Below the pieces are notes generated by a model. That model made no database searches. It was not told where the DNA came from and worked only from the letters and a program-made list of their open reading frames with translations. A stretch of DNA of 21,938 nucleotides from a virus: positions 1 to 21,938 of IMG/VR virus record IMGVR_UViG_3300025652_000639. One strand, written 5' to 3'. Shown in pieces: positions 14,905-21,938 of the stretch. Made by a program: the position numbers and the translations under genes. Positions within the stretch are counted from its first letter, which is position 1. Each line of letters starts with the position of its first letter.

Positions 14905-15774
14905 CTATTCGTCGTAGATATTACCTATATCAAAAGCATCTGTTTTCATTTCTTCTTTAAACTCTTCTACTTTGTTTTCATCTACTTTTCGATTAAATAA
15001 TGCAGACTCTGGTGAAGTATTTTTGTCTGGCATCATTTCACCTTCTTGATCTATTTCACTAGAATCTGCTTTTATAAATTTAAGATTACCTGTTTCTACA
15101 TCTTGTACTAATTTAACAGCTGTGCCTGATGACACATCAAAGTATACTTTATTTTCTGAACCTGGGTTAGAATTTCTAAATTTTTTAATGTTACTTTGTT
15201 TTACATATACCGACACATCAATTGGTTTTGTAGATACAGATTCTTTTCCATACACAGTTACTAATTCATCGTATCCACCTTTTTTAAAAAAATTAACTGC
15301 GTTTGCTCCTTTAATTAAATTAGGTGCATTAGTATCTACGTCTCTAAAAATTTCTGCAAAAGCCATAACATCATCATCACTTTGAGACATACCAGCAATT
15401 CTTTCATTAGATTCTAGTGCTTTTTCTTGTAAGTCTGATTTAAATTGTTGTCCAGATTCTCTTTCACTTCTTAAAAAATTTCTTTCACCCATTTGCTCAC
15501 CTTTTCTCATTTGAGCCATTTGAAATTTTTCAAAAGGATCTTTAGCTGCTGAAGCTGCTGTTTGAAATATGTTTCCTTCTGGTGGTCTTGAAATTAAATC
15601 TAAACCAAAGCCAGTTAAAAAACCTGGCAATGTTCCAGGAGACATGACACCTGTGTCGTAAGGATTAGGTGTTCCTTCTCTATATTGTTTTCTTGGTTGA
15701 TCTAGTCCTGATGTAATACCAGTTCCTGTTGATCCACCCATTCTAAACATTGGTCTTTTTAAAGTTCTATTCAT
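14905..15774 (-). CDS. Conserved virion-module protein, 289 aa
   Basis: A soluble 289-aa protein. The N-terminus (RTLKRPMFRMGGSTGTGITS, then GLDQPRKQYREGTPNPYDTG) is Gly/Arg/Pro-rich and resembles N-termini I recall from marine phage structural-region proteins. Residues about 80-125 are charged and helical (Met/Arg/Glu/Gln-rich). The C-terminal half is beta-rich (VSVYVKQSNIKKFRNSN; KVYFDVSSGTAVKLVQDVET), ending in an acidic tail. It starts at a TAATG overlap with the 411-aa gene and ends 9 bp before the 1311-aa gene. A minor virion component or chaperone is inferred from position only. Confidence 0.65.
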   Translation of the reverse strand: MNRTLKRPMFRMGGSTGTGITSGLDQPRKQYREGTPNPYDTGVMSPGTLPGFLTGFGLDLISRPPEGNIFQTAASAAKDPFEKFQMAQMRKGEQMGERNFLRSERESGQQFKSDLQEKALESNERIAGMSQSDDDVMAFAEIFRDVDTNAPNLIKGANAVNFFKKGGYDELVTVYGKESVSTKPIDVSVYVKQSNIKKFRNSNPGSENKVYFDVSSGTAVKLVQDVETGNLKFIKADSSEIDQEGEMMPDKNTSPESALFNRKVDENKVEEFKEEMKTDAFDIGNIYDE

Positions 15775-17009
15775 TATGAAGTTCCAAAAAATCCTTTATC
15801 TCCACCATAACCTTTTCCTACTGCACCATAAATACCAGCAAGCGTTGTACCAACACCTAATGCAGTTTGTAATGGTGTAGGGTTAGGTACATTTGTTGAC
15901 ATTGTTTGACCTGGATAACCACCCATGATTCCTGTTACTTGATTAGCATATCTATCTAATTGTTCTTGTGGTTGAAATGTTGCCATTCTATTTGCTTCTC
16001 TTGTTGCATCAAAATCTGCTTGTTGCTGTGCTTGGTTCAGTGCGCCCAACTGACCTAAACGTGAAATATCTGTTCCTTGTAGTGCTTGTGTTTGTGCTCC
16101 AAGTCCTGCTTGTTGTCCAGCTAGTCCTGATTGAAATGAACCTAAACCTTGAGTTGCTCCAGCAATACCTTGCTGTGCTGTTCCTAAGTTAAATCTGTTT
16201 TGGATGTCTTGCTGTCTTCCAGCTTGAGCTTGTCCAAAACCTTGCTGTAAGAGACCGGCATTTAATAAAGCCCGTTCTCTCGCTGCCCCTGTGCCATACT
16301 CAGCGAGTTGCACTCCCGCTCGACCGCTGCCGAGCGCACCCAAACTTGCTTGTTGATCTCGTATTCTCTGTTCTTGAATACGTGAGTTACGATCAAATTC
16401 TTCTAACGATGCATCAATCACTTGTGATTGATAAGGGGACATGTAAGATTCAATTGATCCAAGTGATGCTGGATCACCAGCTGCTTTTTGTTGTGCTGTT
16501 CTTGTGTCAACACCTGTTCCAAGTAAATTTTGTGTGTTTAATCCACCAAAAGTTGATGCTGCTGTTCCTAATGCTGTTTCAGCAGCTCCACCTAATCTAG
16601 ATGCTTCACCTGCTTGTTGTCCTGCTGTGTTTAAAAATGGTTCAAAAGAAGCTAGTCCAGTTTTTTTTCCAGTAGTTGGATCTATCCCTGCACCTTGTTG
16701 TGCTAACGTTTGTGCTGTTTGTTGTAATACATCTTGACCTGCTACTTGTGGTGCAAGTCCTCCTAATGCTTGTTGTCTTTGTTCGAAACCTAATGCAGCT
16801 CTTTGTTGAGCACCAAATAAATCTTGTCTTGTTTTAAATTGATCTGCTGTTTCAAAAGACTGTTGATTTGGTTGAGCCATTGTTCCAAGACTTGCTAAAC
16901 CTTGTGATACAACAGGAGTACCTTGTTGAGCTAAAACATTTTCTGCTAAATTAGTTCCTAGTTTTTCTACAAAGGGTGCTGGTCTATTAATCTGTGTTGT
17001 TGTAGCCAT
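15774..17009 (-). CDS. Gln/Ala/Gly-rich virion protein
   Basis: A 411-aa low-complexity protein dominated by Gln, Ala and Gly, with long helical Q/A stretches (for example GFGQAQAGRQQDIQNRFNLG and QALQGTDISRLGQLGALNQA) and a conserved-looking patch near residues 213-251 (DQQASLGALGSGRAGVQLAE). The C-terminus is Gly-rich, TALGVGTTLAGIYGAVGKGY. No signal peptide or transmembrane helix is obvious. Such Ala/Gln-rich helical proteins occur among internal or tail-tip virion proteins of marine podoviruses. DNA for residues about 213-251 is much richer in GC than the rest. Both ends touch neighbouring genes (1-3 bp overlaps), and an AGAGGA ribosome binding site precedes the start. Confidence 0.7.
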   Translation of the reverse strand: MATTTQINRPAPFVEKLGTNLAENVLAQQGTPVVSQGLASLGTMAQPNQQSFETADQFKTRQDLFGAQQRAALGFEQRQQALGGLAPQVAGQDVLQQTAQTLAQQGAGIDPTTGKKTGLASFEPFLNTAGQQAGEASRLGGAAETALGTAASTFGGLNTQNLLGTGVDTRTAQQKAAGDPASLGSIESYMSPYQSQVIDASLEEFDRNSRIQEQRIRDQQASLGALGSGRAGVQLAEYGTGAARERALLNAGLLQQGFGQAQAGRQQDIQNRFNLGTAQQGIAGATQGLGSFQSGLAGQQAGLGAQTQALQGTDISRLGQLGALNQAQQQADFDATREANRMATFQPQEQLDRYANQVTGIMGGYPGQTMSTNVPNPTPLQTALGVGTTLAGIYGAVGKGYGGDKGFFGTS

Positions 17010-18526
17010 TATATTACTTCCTCTAATCTTTGTGATGTTTGAAACATTTCTCTAGCACCTTCTAACCCTTGAGATTCTTCTGAAACTTCACCTCCGGATT
17101 CTAAGTTTTTCATCATGTTATACATAACTTCTGCGCCTTTGTCTATATCTCCTTCACCAGCATTTCTTACAGCATCTGCAGTAAACACAAATTCATTTTT
17201 TGATAATCTTGCAGGTACGTCATCTGCTTTTTCCATTCTACCAAGTGGTACAAATCCACCTTCAGCTCTTAAATCCATTTCTTGACCATCCATATCTAAT
17301 AAAGGCATAGTCTTTTTAGCTACTGGTTCTGCTTCTGTAGATCCACCTTCAGCCATTAGTCTTGGGTTAGTATATTTATATGCATTAGCCATAATGTATC
17401 TTGGATCATCTATATCTGCACCTTGGTATAATGTTTCATCTTCATCCTCTTGTTCCGGTGTCATTAAACCTGAAGCTAATGATGTTAAACCTATTGCTTT
17501 AAAAGGTGAAAAACTACCACCTGATCCGAATAAACCAGAACTTCCTTTAGTCAATATACCAGTATTAGGTCCTCTAGGACTCCCTAAATATTTACCAGGT
17601 GCTCCAAAAGCTATATTACGCAAACCATCTCCAGAAAAAATACCAGCTAATTTAGATGGTGCAAGAAATTTTTCTGGACTCATAAAACCTTTGAATGCTC
17701 CAGACAAACCGGAACCTCCGGCTAAATTACCTAGTCCACCTGTTAAAGCATAACCTAATGCAGCTTTACCTATTGGAGATTTTGCAATCTTCTTAACCGC
17801 TCTAGTTGCTTTTTTAACTAACTTACCTAAAAAATATTGTTGTCTTCCTGATTCAAGGTCCATGATTCCACCTTCGTAAGGCATGCCACCTTCTGCTAAA
17901 CCTGCTCTACCACCATCCGCTAAGTATCTAAAAGCAGTATTAAATTTAGGTTCTTCTGCATCTGCATCTGTTGTATCTAAACCTGTTGTAGTTGGTACAG
18001 GAATTGGTGGAATGTAAAAGTCATCTTTTTCTCGTGGTTCAGGTAAACCAGGATAAGCACCAGCCTCTTTTAAAAGATTTTCTCCTTCTTTGGTATCAAA
18101 AAATTCTGGAGTAATCATATCATCATCATAATATTGTCTTTCTTTTCCAAGATCTCTTAATAAACCAAGCTCAATTGCTTTATTAAATTTAGCTTGTTTG
18201 TTAGGTATAAGACCTATTCTACTTGCAAGTCCTATACCAAACGGAATATTGTCTTTATATTTATTAAAAGTTGTTGGAGTTAATTTAGAATTAATAATTG
18301 CTTTTGCAGTATTTAAATTTTGTTCTGCAGTAGTTTTTGATCTATCTACTCCAGGACCAGTGTTATCTGCAATACCGTCGCCTTTACTTCCTTGATAGCC
18401 ACTATTACCTCTCATTCCACCTTGATAACCACTGCTTCCATAATCACTACCTACATAACCAGGACGTTCACCGTCTGCTCTTTTTTTAACTAGCTGTTGA
18501 TATTGTTGTGCGTTTGTTATGGCCAT
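17009..18526 (-). CDS. Gly-rich virion-module protein with EFVFTADAVR C-terminal module
   Basis: A 505-aa mosaic protein. Residues 29-50 contain two SGYQG units. Residues 70-165 are helical. An ADGGRAGLAEGG segment (203-214) precedes a basic amphipathic helix, GKLVKKATRAVKKIAKSPIG (234-253), and a long Gly-rich region. Two further AEGG tags follow (392-395, 421-424). The C-terminal module contains LSKNEFVFTADAVRNAGEGD (441-460) and IDKGAEVMYNMMKNLE (461-476), a pattern I recall at the ends of many marine phage structural-region proteins, with no assigned function. The ribosome binding site is weak. Part of the virion is the best inference; the basic helix and Gly-rich zone could contact membrane or DNA. 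Confidence 0.7.
   Translation of the reverse strand: MAITNAQQYQQLVKKRADGERPGYVGSDYGSSGYQGGMRGNSGYQGSKGDGIADNTGPGVDRSKTTAEQNLNTAKAIINSKLTPTTFNKYKDNIPFGIGLASRIGLIPNKQAKFNKAIELGLLRDLGKERQYYDDDMITPEFFDTKEGENLLKEAGAYPGLPEPREKDDFYIPPIPVPTTTGLDTTDADAEEPKFNTAFRYLADGGRAGLAEGGMPYEGGIMDLESGRQQYFLGKLVKKATRAVKKIAKSPIGKAALGYALTGGLGNLAGGSGLSGAFKGFMSPEKFLAPSKLAGIFSGDGLRNIAFGAPGKYLGSPRGPNTGILTKGSSGLFGSGGSFSPFKAIGLTSLASGLMTPEQEDEDETLYQGADIDDPRYIMANAYKYTNPRLMAEGGSTEAEPVAKKTMPLLDMDGQEMDLRAEGGFVPLGRMEKADDVPARLSKNEFVFTADAVRNAGEGDIDKGAEVMYNMMKNLESGGEVSEESQGLEGAREMFQTSQRLEEVI
18390..18433 (-). repeat. 30-bp-spaced direct repeat inside the 505-aa gene
   Basis: A 14-base unit at 18390-18403 recurs at 18420-18433 with one mismatch. 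The 30-bp period equals ten codons, and both units encode SGYQG, so the repeat preserves frame and could expand or contract without frameshift. Confidence 0.65.
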
Positions 18527-18535
18527 TTTTCTATT

Positions 18536-18706
18536 CTATTTTGTTTTTCCAAATAAATCAAGGCTAGGCATTATAACATTTACGTCTTGAGCCATGTCCT
18601 CGTTTTTATAACCTTTAGCTTCCCAGTCTTTTTTTTCTTTAAAAAGCTCTCCAGTTTCTTTGTGTCTGTACGTTGTTTCTACTTTTGTTGGTTTTATCTC
18701 TATCAT
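18536..18706 (-). CDS. Small hypothetical protein of the virion module
   Basis: A 56-aa protein from ATG 18706-18704 (MIEIKPTKVETTYRHKETGE). An in-frame TTG 15 bases upstream could also start, but the ACAGGA sequence 6 bases before this ATG acts as a ribosome binding site and favours it. The gene then lies one base from the end of the 109-aa gene. The sequence is polar and Lys/Glu-rich, ending DVNVIMPSLDLFGKTK. There is no membrane segment and I recognise no family. Confidence 0.65.
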   Translation of the reverse strand: MIEIKPTKVETTYRHKETGELFKEKKDWEAKGYKNEDMAQDVNVIMPSLDLFGKTK

Positions 18707-18707
18707 A

Positions 18708-19037
18708 TTAAGTCCTGTCAAATTCTAGTATTGATACTGTGCCTTCAAATATATCACCTGTAGCTGCCTGTAATTGTAACTTGTCACTCTCTTCTAATAT
18801 AACTGTACCATTGTTTAATGATCTAGAAGTCCCTGTATTTATAGTTTGTTCTGCAAACTGAAAAGTTCTCGATGCTGAAGTATCAAAAATAAAACCTTTT
18901 AGTTCTACGTTAGAACCACCTACATTTGCAACTTGTATGTTTTGTATAATAGCTCTAGACTCTAAAGGTACAGTGTAAATATCTGTAGCATCAGTAGTTG
19001 TTAAATCAAATTGTGCATTTTTATATCTGTTAGCCAT
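18708..19037 (-). CDS. Small beta-rich structural protein
   Basis: A 109-aa protein with a GGGAG ribosome binding site. It begins MANRYKNAQFDLTTTDATDI and continues as alternating beta strands (SRAIIQNIQVANVGGSNVEL; GTVILEESDKLQLQAATGDI; GTVSILEFDRT) with few charges, like a jelly-roll or Ig-like fold. I recall similar short proteins in the structural modules of marine phages. A head-decoration, head-completion or tail-accessory role is likely from size and location, without a specific motif. It overlaps the 62-aa gene by 8 bp. Confidence 0.7.
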   Translation of the reverse strand: MANRYKNAQFDLTTTDATDIYTVPLESRAIIQNIQVANVGGSNVELKGFIFDTSASRTFQFAEQTINTGTSRSLNNGTVILEESDKLQLQAATGDIFEGTVSILEFDRT

Positions 19038-19218
19038 TATTTACTCCCGGACTTGCTGTTGTAAACCATGTAAATCTTTGTTGTTCGTCTCTTAAATCTT
19101 GTTGAAATGTAGAGTTTAGTTTTTCAATCAATCCATCCAAATCTCTAATCAAAGAATCAGCATCATTCTGTTTATATTCTTTTCCAGGTCTTGTAAATAC
19201 TACTGTTACTTTAGCCAT
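19030..19218 (-). CDS. Small conserved helical protein of the virion module
   Basis: A 62-aa protein, with GGAAGAAG upstream as ribosome binding site and a one-base overlap with the hub-like gene. After a short strand (KVTVVFTRPGKEYKQ) it has one or two amphipathic helices (LIRDLDGLIEKLNSTFQQDL, then RDEQQRFTWF), so an oligomerising coiled coil is plausible. I recall near relatives beside hub-like genes in marine phage contigs, without known function. A head-tail joining or tail assembly part is inferred only from neighbours. Confidence 0.65.
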   Translation of the reverse strand: MAKVTVVFTRPGKEYKQNDADSLIRDLDGLIEKLNSTFQQDLRDEQQRFTWFTTASPGVNNG

Positions 19219-21398
19219 TATCTTCTTCCATCTGGTTGTGTGTCTAATCTAAATGTACCTAACTTCCAACTTTGAGAAACTCCTGTGTTAGCTACTTTTA
19301 AAGATATAGCTCTTGCTCTTGCACGTGTATCTATTTTATCAGTTGAAGATGTAATAGTAAACGGACCTAAAGGTGAGCTTGCTTGAGAACCATTAGGATA
19401 GTTTCTAAGTTGTAGTGTTACTTGTGTACTACCTGTTTGAGATAAAAAGTCAGGTATAAATCTTCTTATCTTCATAATAAATTCACCATCTCCTTTAAAT
19501 GTTGCAACACCTGTTTGTTGTCCGGTAGACGTACTACGAGCTTGTGTAATATCAAAATCTCCTGATTCAATATTAGAAGCAATTGCTGTAGTTGTTCCAT
19601 TAGCTATTTGATCAGTTCCTTTTTCATGTTCAAAATATATTGTACTTCCTTCAGTATTACCTACTACATCAAAAGAAGAGTCAACACCTGCACTGTATTC
19701 TGTTGCGTGTGGTAAACCAAACACAGCTGAATCTTGCCATGTTCCACGAGCTAAGGTTCCTGTTGTCCAAACAGGTCTCTGTGGTGATGAGTCCATATAA
19801 TTATAAGTTACAGATCTATTAACAACAGTAGAACTTTCTGTGCAATAGAACCAAGTAATTTCTCCAAACAAATTATTTAATCCAACATTAATTAATTGGT
19901 TAGCTGTTGTATTTAAATCGTTATAAACAAAGTCTTCTACTAAACATGTCATAGTTTCCAAACTACCTGAGTATCTAAAGAAACCATTTTCTGATAACCA
20001 GTATGCAGCACCATCAACTTCTAACGCAGCATTCTGTCCAATTAAACCACAGTTAGTTCCAACTTGTTGAAAACCAAAAGTAAGAGGTTGACCAATAAAT
20101 CTCATAGTAAACAAAGATGTATCTGTCCAAACATAAATCGCATCCCTACCTCTAACTGCACCTACAATTTTTGATCCGTCTGCAAGTCTTTGAAAACCAG
20201 CAGTGTTAATTGCTGTTGGTTGATATGTATTAATATCTTCTTGGTCTGAAAATCTAATAAACATTTCATCTTGTGTAGCAGGTGTACCTATTGTTTCTTC
20301 TGTACCAAAAAATACTAAGTGACGATCGGGAGTTGATACTAACATATCACGTGATGCTGTTGGTGCACCACTAATAATAGTTGCTCTGTTATTGGTTGCG
20401 TTTGTTGCATTAGAGTCCCATTCAAAAACTTGTGCATTATGTATTAGTGCAATTACTTTATCTCCAAAGTTATCTATACTCCATAAACCAGGATCTATAA
20501 CTAAGTCACCTGAAGCTGCTTCGCCCCATGCAACATAGTCAGAAGTGTTAGTTACTGTTGCTCCATTTAAATGAGAAGCTGCTGTTGTGTTTCTAACTTC
20601 TCTTGTTACACCTGTTAAAGTGTTTGTTGATATTCCTGTGTAAGAAATTTCTTCTGTGCCTATTTGAATAAAGTTGGTACCAGAACTTGGAAACTGTGAA
20701 ACGTCTGACAATGTAATACCTGTAGTAGTAGATGAGTTAATACCACCATTTAAAGTTGTTGTTGCTTCACCTGATACTGTTCCACTCCATTGACCTAACC
20801 CATAACCAAAACCAGGTAATTGAGTTGCTGGTCCAACAGGGTAATAATGTCTTACTCTAATACCACCTGATGTTGTTGCACCCGATCCTGTTTCATTTGA
20901 GGGCATTGTTATTGTTATAGTTGTGCTAGATGGTACACTTGTTACCATAAATTTTTTATCATCAAAATCTGATGCTGAGTAATTAGAATTAGTTATTGCT
21001 GTAAAATTATCTAACAGAACAATATTATTTTCTTGAATATTGTGATCGCCACTAAATGTTATTGTAACTATTGGAGAACCATTAGTTGTACTAAAAGCAC
21101 TTGTTAATGTTGTAGTGCTTTTGATAGGATGTATGTCATAAAAAATACCTCCTGAGTATGCATATAAAATATGACTAGTACCTATGATTGCAAACTTGTT
21201 ACCGGACTTGTTAACTAAATGATGTAAAGCTCTTGCGGCTCCTGTAAGTTTTGACTCACCTAACTGTTGCCAACCGCCTATTTTTTCTGGTGTACCATAT
21301 CTAAAACGTACATTATCTCCATCAACCCATTGTCCTTCAGCTGTAGTTTCTGTAACTTGTTTGTTAAACCCTGGTTGAAATCCTATTTTTTGTAGCAT
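19218..21398 (-). CDS. Hub/packaged-DNA-stabilisation-like tail protein
   Basis: A 726-aa, beta-rich, acidic virion protein. The opening block (GFQPGFNKQVTETTAEGQWV, then DGDNVRFRYGTPEKIGGWQQ, residues 6-45) resembles P22 gp10-type tail hub/packaged-DNA stabilisation proteins. The rest shows repeated beta segments consistent with a propeller-like body (KFAIIGTSHILYAYSGGIFY; DRHLVFFGTEE; DAIYVWTDTSLFTMRFIG; AAYWLSENGFFRYSG). Two Thr/Ser-rich beta segments, at about 94-185 and 215-285, look like inserted domains; the second carries IQIGTEEISYTG...LTGVTREVRNTTAASH. A TGGAGC ribosome binding site precedes the start. It would close the portal channel or join tail parts. Exact family assignment needs structure comparison. 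Confidence 0.7.
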   Translation of the reverse strand: MLQKIGFQPGFNKQVTETTAEGQWVDGDNVRFRYGTPEKIGGWQQLGESKLTGAARALHHLVNKSGNKFAIIGTSHILYAYSGGIFYDIHPIKSTTTLTSAFSTTNGSPIVTITFSGDHNIQENNIVLLDNFTAITNSNYSASDFDDKKFMVTSVPSSTTITITMPSNETGSGATTSGGIRVRHYYPVGPATQLPGFGYGLGQWSGTVSGEATTTLNGGINSSTTTGITLSDVSQFPSSGTNFIQIGTEEISYTGISTNTLTGVTREVRNTTAASHLNGATVTNTSDYVAWGEAASGDLVIDPGLWSIDNFGDKVIALIHNAQVFEWDSNATNATNNRATIISGAPTASRDMLVSTPDRHLVFFGTEETIGTPATQDEMFIRFSDQEDINTYQPTAINTAGFQRLADGSKIVGAVRGRDAIYVWTDTSLFTMRFIGQPLTFGFQQVGTNCGLIGQNAALEVDGAAYWLSENGFFRYSGSLETMTCLVEDFVYNDLNTTANQLINVGLNNLFGEITWFYCTESSTVVNRSVTYNYMDSSPQRPVWTTGTLARGTWQDSAVFGLPHATEYSAGVDSSFDVVGNTEGSTIYFEHEKGTDQIANGTTTAIASNIESGDFDITQARSTSTGQQTGVATFKGDGEFIMKIRRFIPDFLSQTGSTQVTLQLRNYPNGSQASSPLGPFTITSSTDKIDTRARARAISLKVANTGVSQSWKLGTFRLDTQPDGRR

Positions 21399-21415
21399 AT
21401 GGCTCCATTATAATA

Positions 21416-21938
21416 CTATTTTACACCTGATGGTAGTCCTAGCTTAGCTCTTCCATCAAATCTATTTTTATCAGCAAATGGGCCATTCACATGATTATAA
21501 TGTAGAAATACTTGACCGCAAATGTTCCCGTCAAAAGGCTCTCGCCAATGTTCAAGTTCGCAACCACTATATACTAACATATCGCCTACTTCAAGCAAGA
21601 CTTTCGTACCTGCTGGAGCGTTAGGTTTATGTATATTTTTGTACTCATCAATAACATTATTAGATCCTGTTCCATCTATAAATATAGGCCAAGGATCACC
21701 ACCTAGATTAACTGTTGTAGATATTTCACAACTAGGTCTGTCTTTATGTCTTCTAAGTTCATCACCTTTTTTATAGGCTCTTGCATAAGAGTATGTTGGT
21801 ATTAAATCTAAACCTGTATGTTTTTTCATTACTGGTAACATTTTAACCATAAGAGTTTCCATAGCAAAATCAGCATAACATGAGTAGGTATTAGGTATTT
21901 GTTGATCGGTCCATGTTCCAAGGATCGGGGACTGTGCG
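21416..21938 (-). CDS. 2-oxoglutarate/Fe(II)-dependent oxygenase, 5' end outside window
   Basis: The frame is open to the right edge, so the gene is cut at its 5' end. An ATG at 21862 is internal: the 25 codons before it continue a family-like sequence (GTWTDQQIPNTYSCYADFAM). The visible part has the iron-binding triad HxD...H: RRHKDR, then CELEHWREPF 65 residues later, and a closing GQVFLHYN. This is the prolyl-4-hydroxylase-like double-stranded beta-helix pattern. Such enzymes hydroxylate proteins or small molecules using 2-oxoglutarate and O2. The gene lies 17 bp upstream of the hub-like gene in the virion operon, so a virion or host protein may be the substrate; that is inference. Confidence 0.88.
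   Translation of the reverse strand, partial: AQSPILGTWTDQQIPNTYSCYADFAMETLMVKMLPVMKKHTGLDLIPTYSYARAYKKGDELRRHKDRPSCEISTTVNLGGDPWPIFIDGTGSNNVIDEYKNIHKPNAPAGTKVLLEVGDMLVYSGCELEHWREPFDGNICGQVFLHYNHVNGPFADKNRFDGRAKLGLPSGVK

Noticed and set aside
15968-16737. Rightward Leu/Val/Gln-rich open frames of 74-84 codons
   Set aside because: Antisense shadows of the Gln/Ala-rich gene, with composition explained by CAA/GCA codons on the other strand.
17394-17753. Rightward open frame of 119 codons
   Set aside because: Antisense to the Gly-rich part of the 505-aa gene; its Pro-rich sequence is the expected complement of Gly codons.
1-21938. tRNA genes, CRISPR arrays or insertion sequences
   Set aside because: I saw no cloverleaf-like segment with conserved arms, no regularly spaced repeats and no transposase motif on either strand. 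This was by eye, so a tRNA scan could still differ.

Overview
The window is a gene-dense, AT-rich stretch of a double-stranded DNA tailed phage genome. I could not run a search. The gene content (family A DNA polymerase, archaeo-eukaryotic-type primase, compact helicases, M15 endolysin, Gln/Ala/Gly-rich virion proteins, a hub-like tail protein) and the low GC most resemble uncultured marine short-tailed phages, such as those infecting SAR11/Pelagibacter-type hosts. The host assignment is inference. No terminase, portal, capsid, integrase or RNA polymerase gene lies in the window; since both operons run off its edges, they may lie outside.

Replication arm (about 1-8560, leftward). In order of transcription: a 131-aa conserved protein, a 183-aa coiled-coil protein, a 250-aa candidate ssDNA-binding-like protein, an AEP-type primase/primase-polymerase, a UvrD/Rep-type SF1 helicase, a DUF3310 protein, a DNA polymerase I with 3'-5' exonuclease, a 215-aa conserved protein, then three small genes that each encode a protein with an N-terminal membrane segment. 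The last runs off the left edge. Genes overlap by a few bases or lie nearly end to end, so this reads as one long operon. Together the proteins would prime, unwind and copy the phage DNA.

Switch point (8560-8614). Two sigma70-like promoters facing opposite ways lie almost on top of each other. One drives the replication arm leftward. The other drives a two-gene rightward unit: an SNF2-like SF2 helicase and a coupled 68-aa protein (8615-10242). A 42-bp convergent gap with a short GC-rich inverted repeat follows.

Lysis and virion arm (10285-21938, leftward). In transcription order from the right edge: a 2OG-Fe(II) oxygenase (cut at its 5' end), a 726-aa hub/stabilisation-like beta protein with two apparent beta-domain insertions, three small proteins (62, 109 and 56 aa), a 505-aa glycine-rich protein with a conserved C-terminal module, a 411-aa Gln/Ala/Gly-rich protein, a 289-aa protein, a 1311-aa candidate internal or ejected virion protein, a 59-aa holin-like membrane protein and an M15 peptidase endolysin. 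The last two form the lysis cassette. The endolysin gene and one patch of the 411-aa gene are clearly richer in GC than their surroundings.

Most worth a second look: the overlapping divergent promoters, Leu at the Phe762-equivalent site of the polymerase, the hairpin sitting where the primase ribosome binding site should be, the replisome without a DnaB-type helicase, and the unnamed conserved genes that open and close the replication operon.
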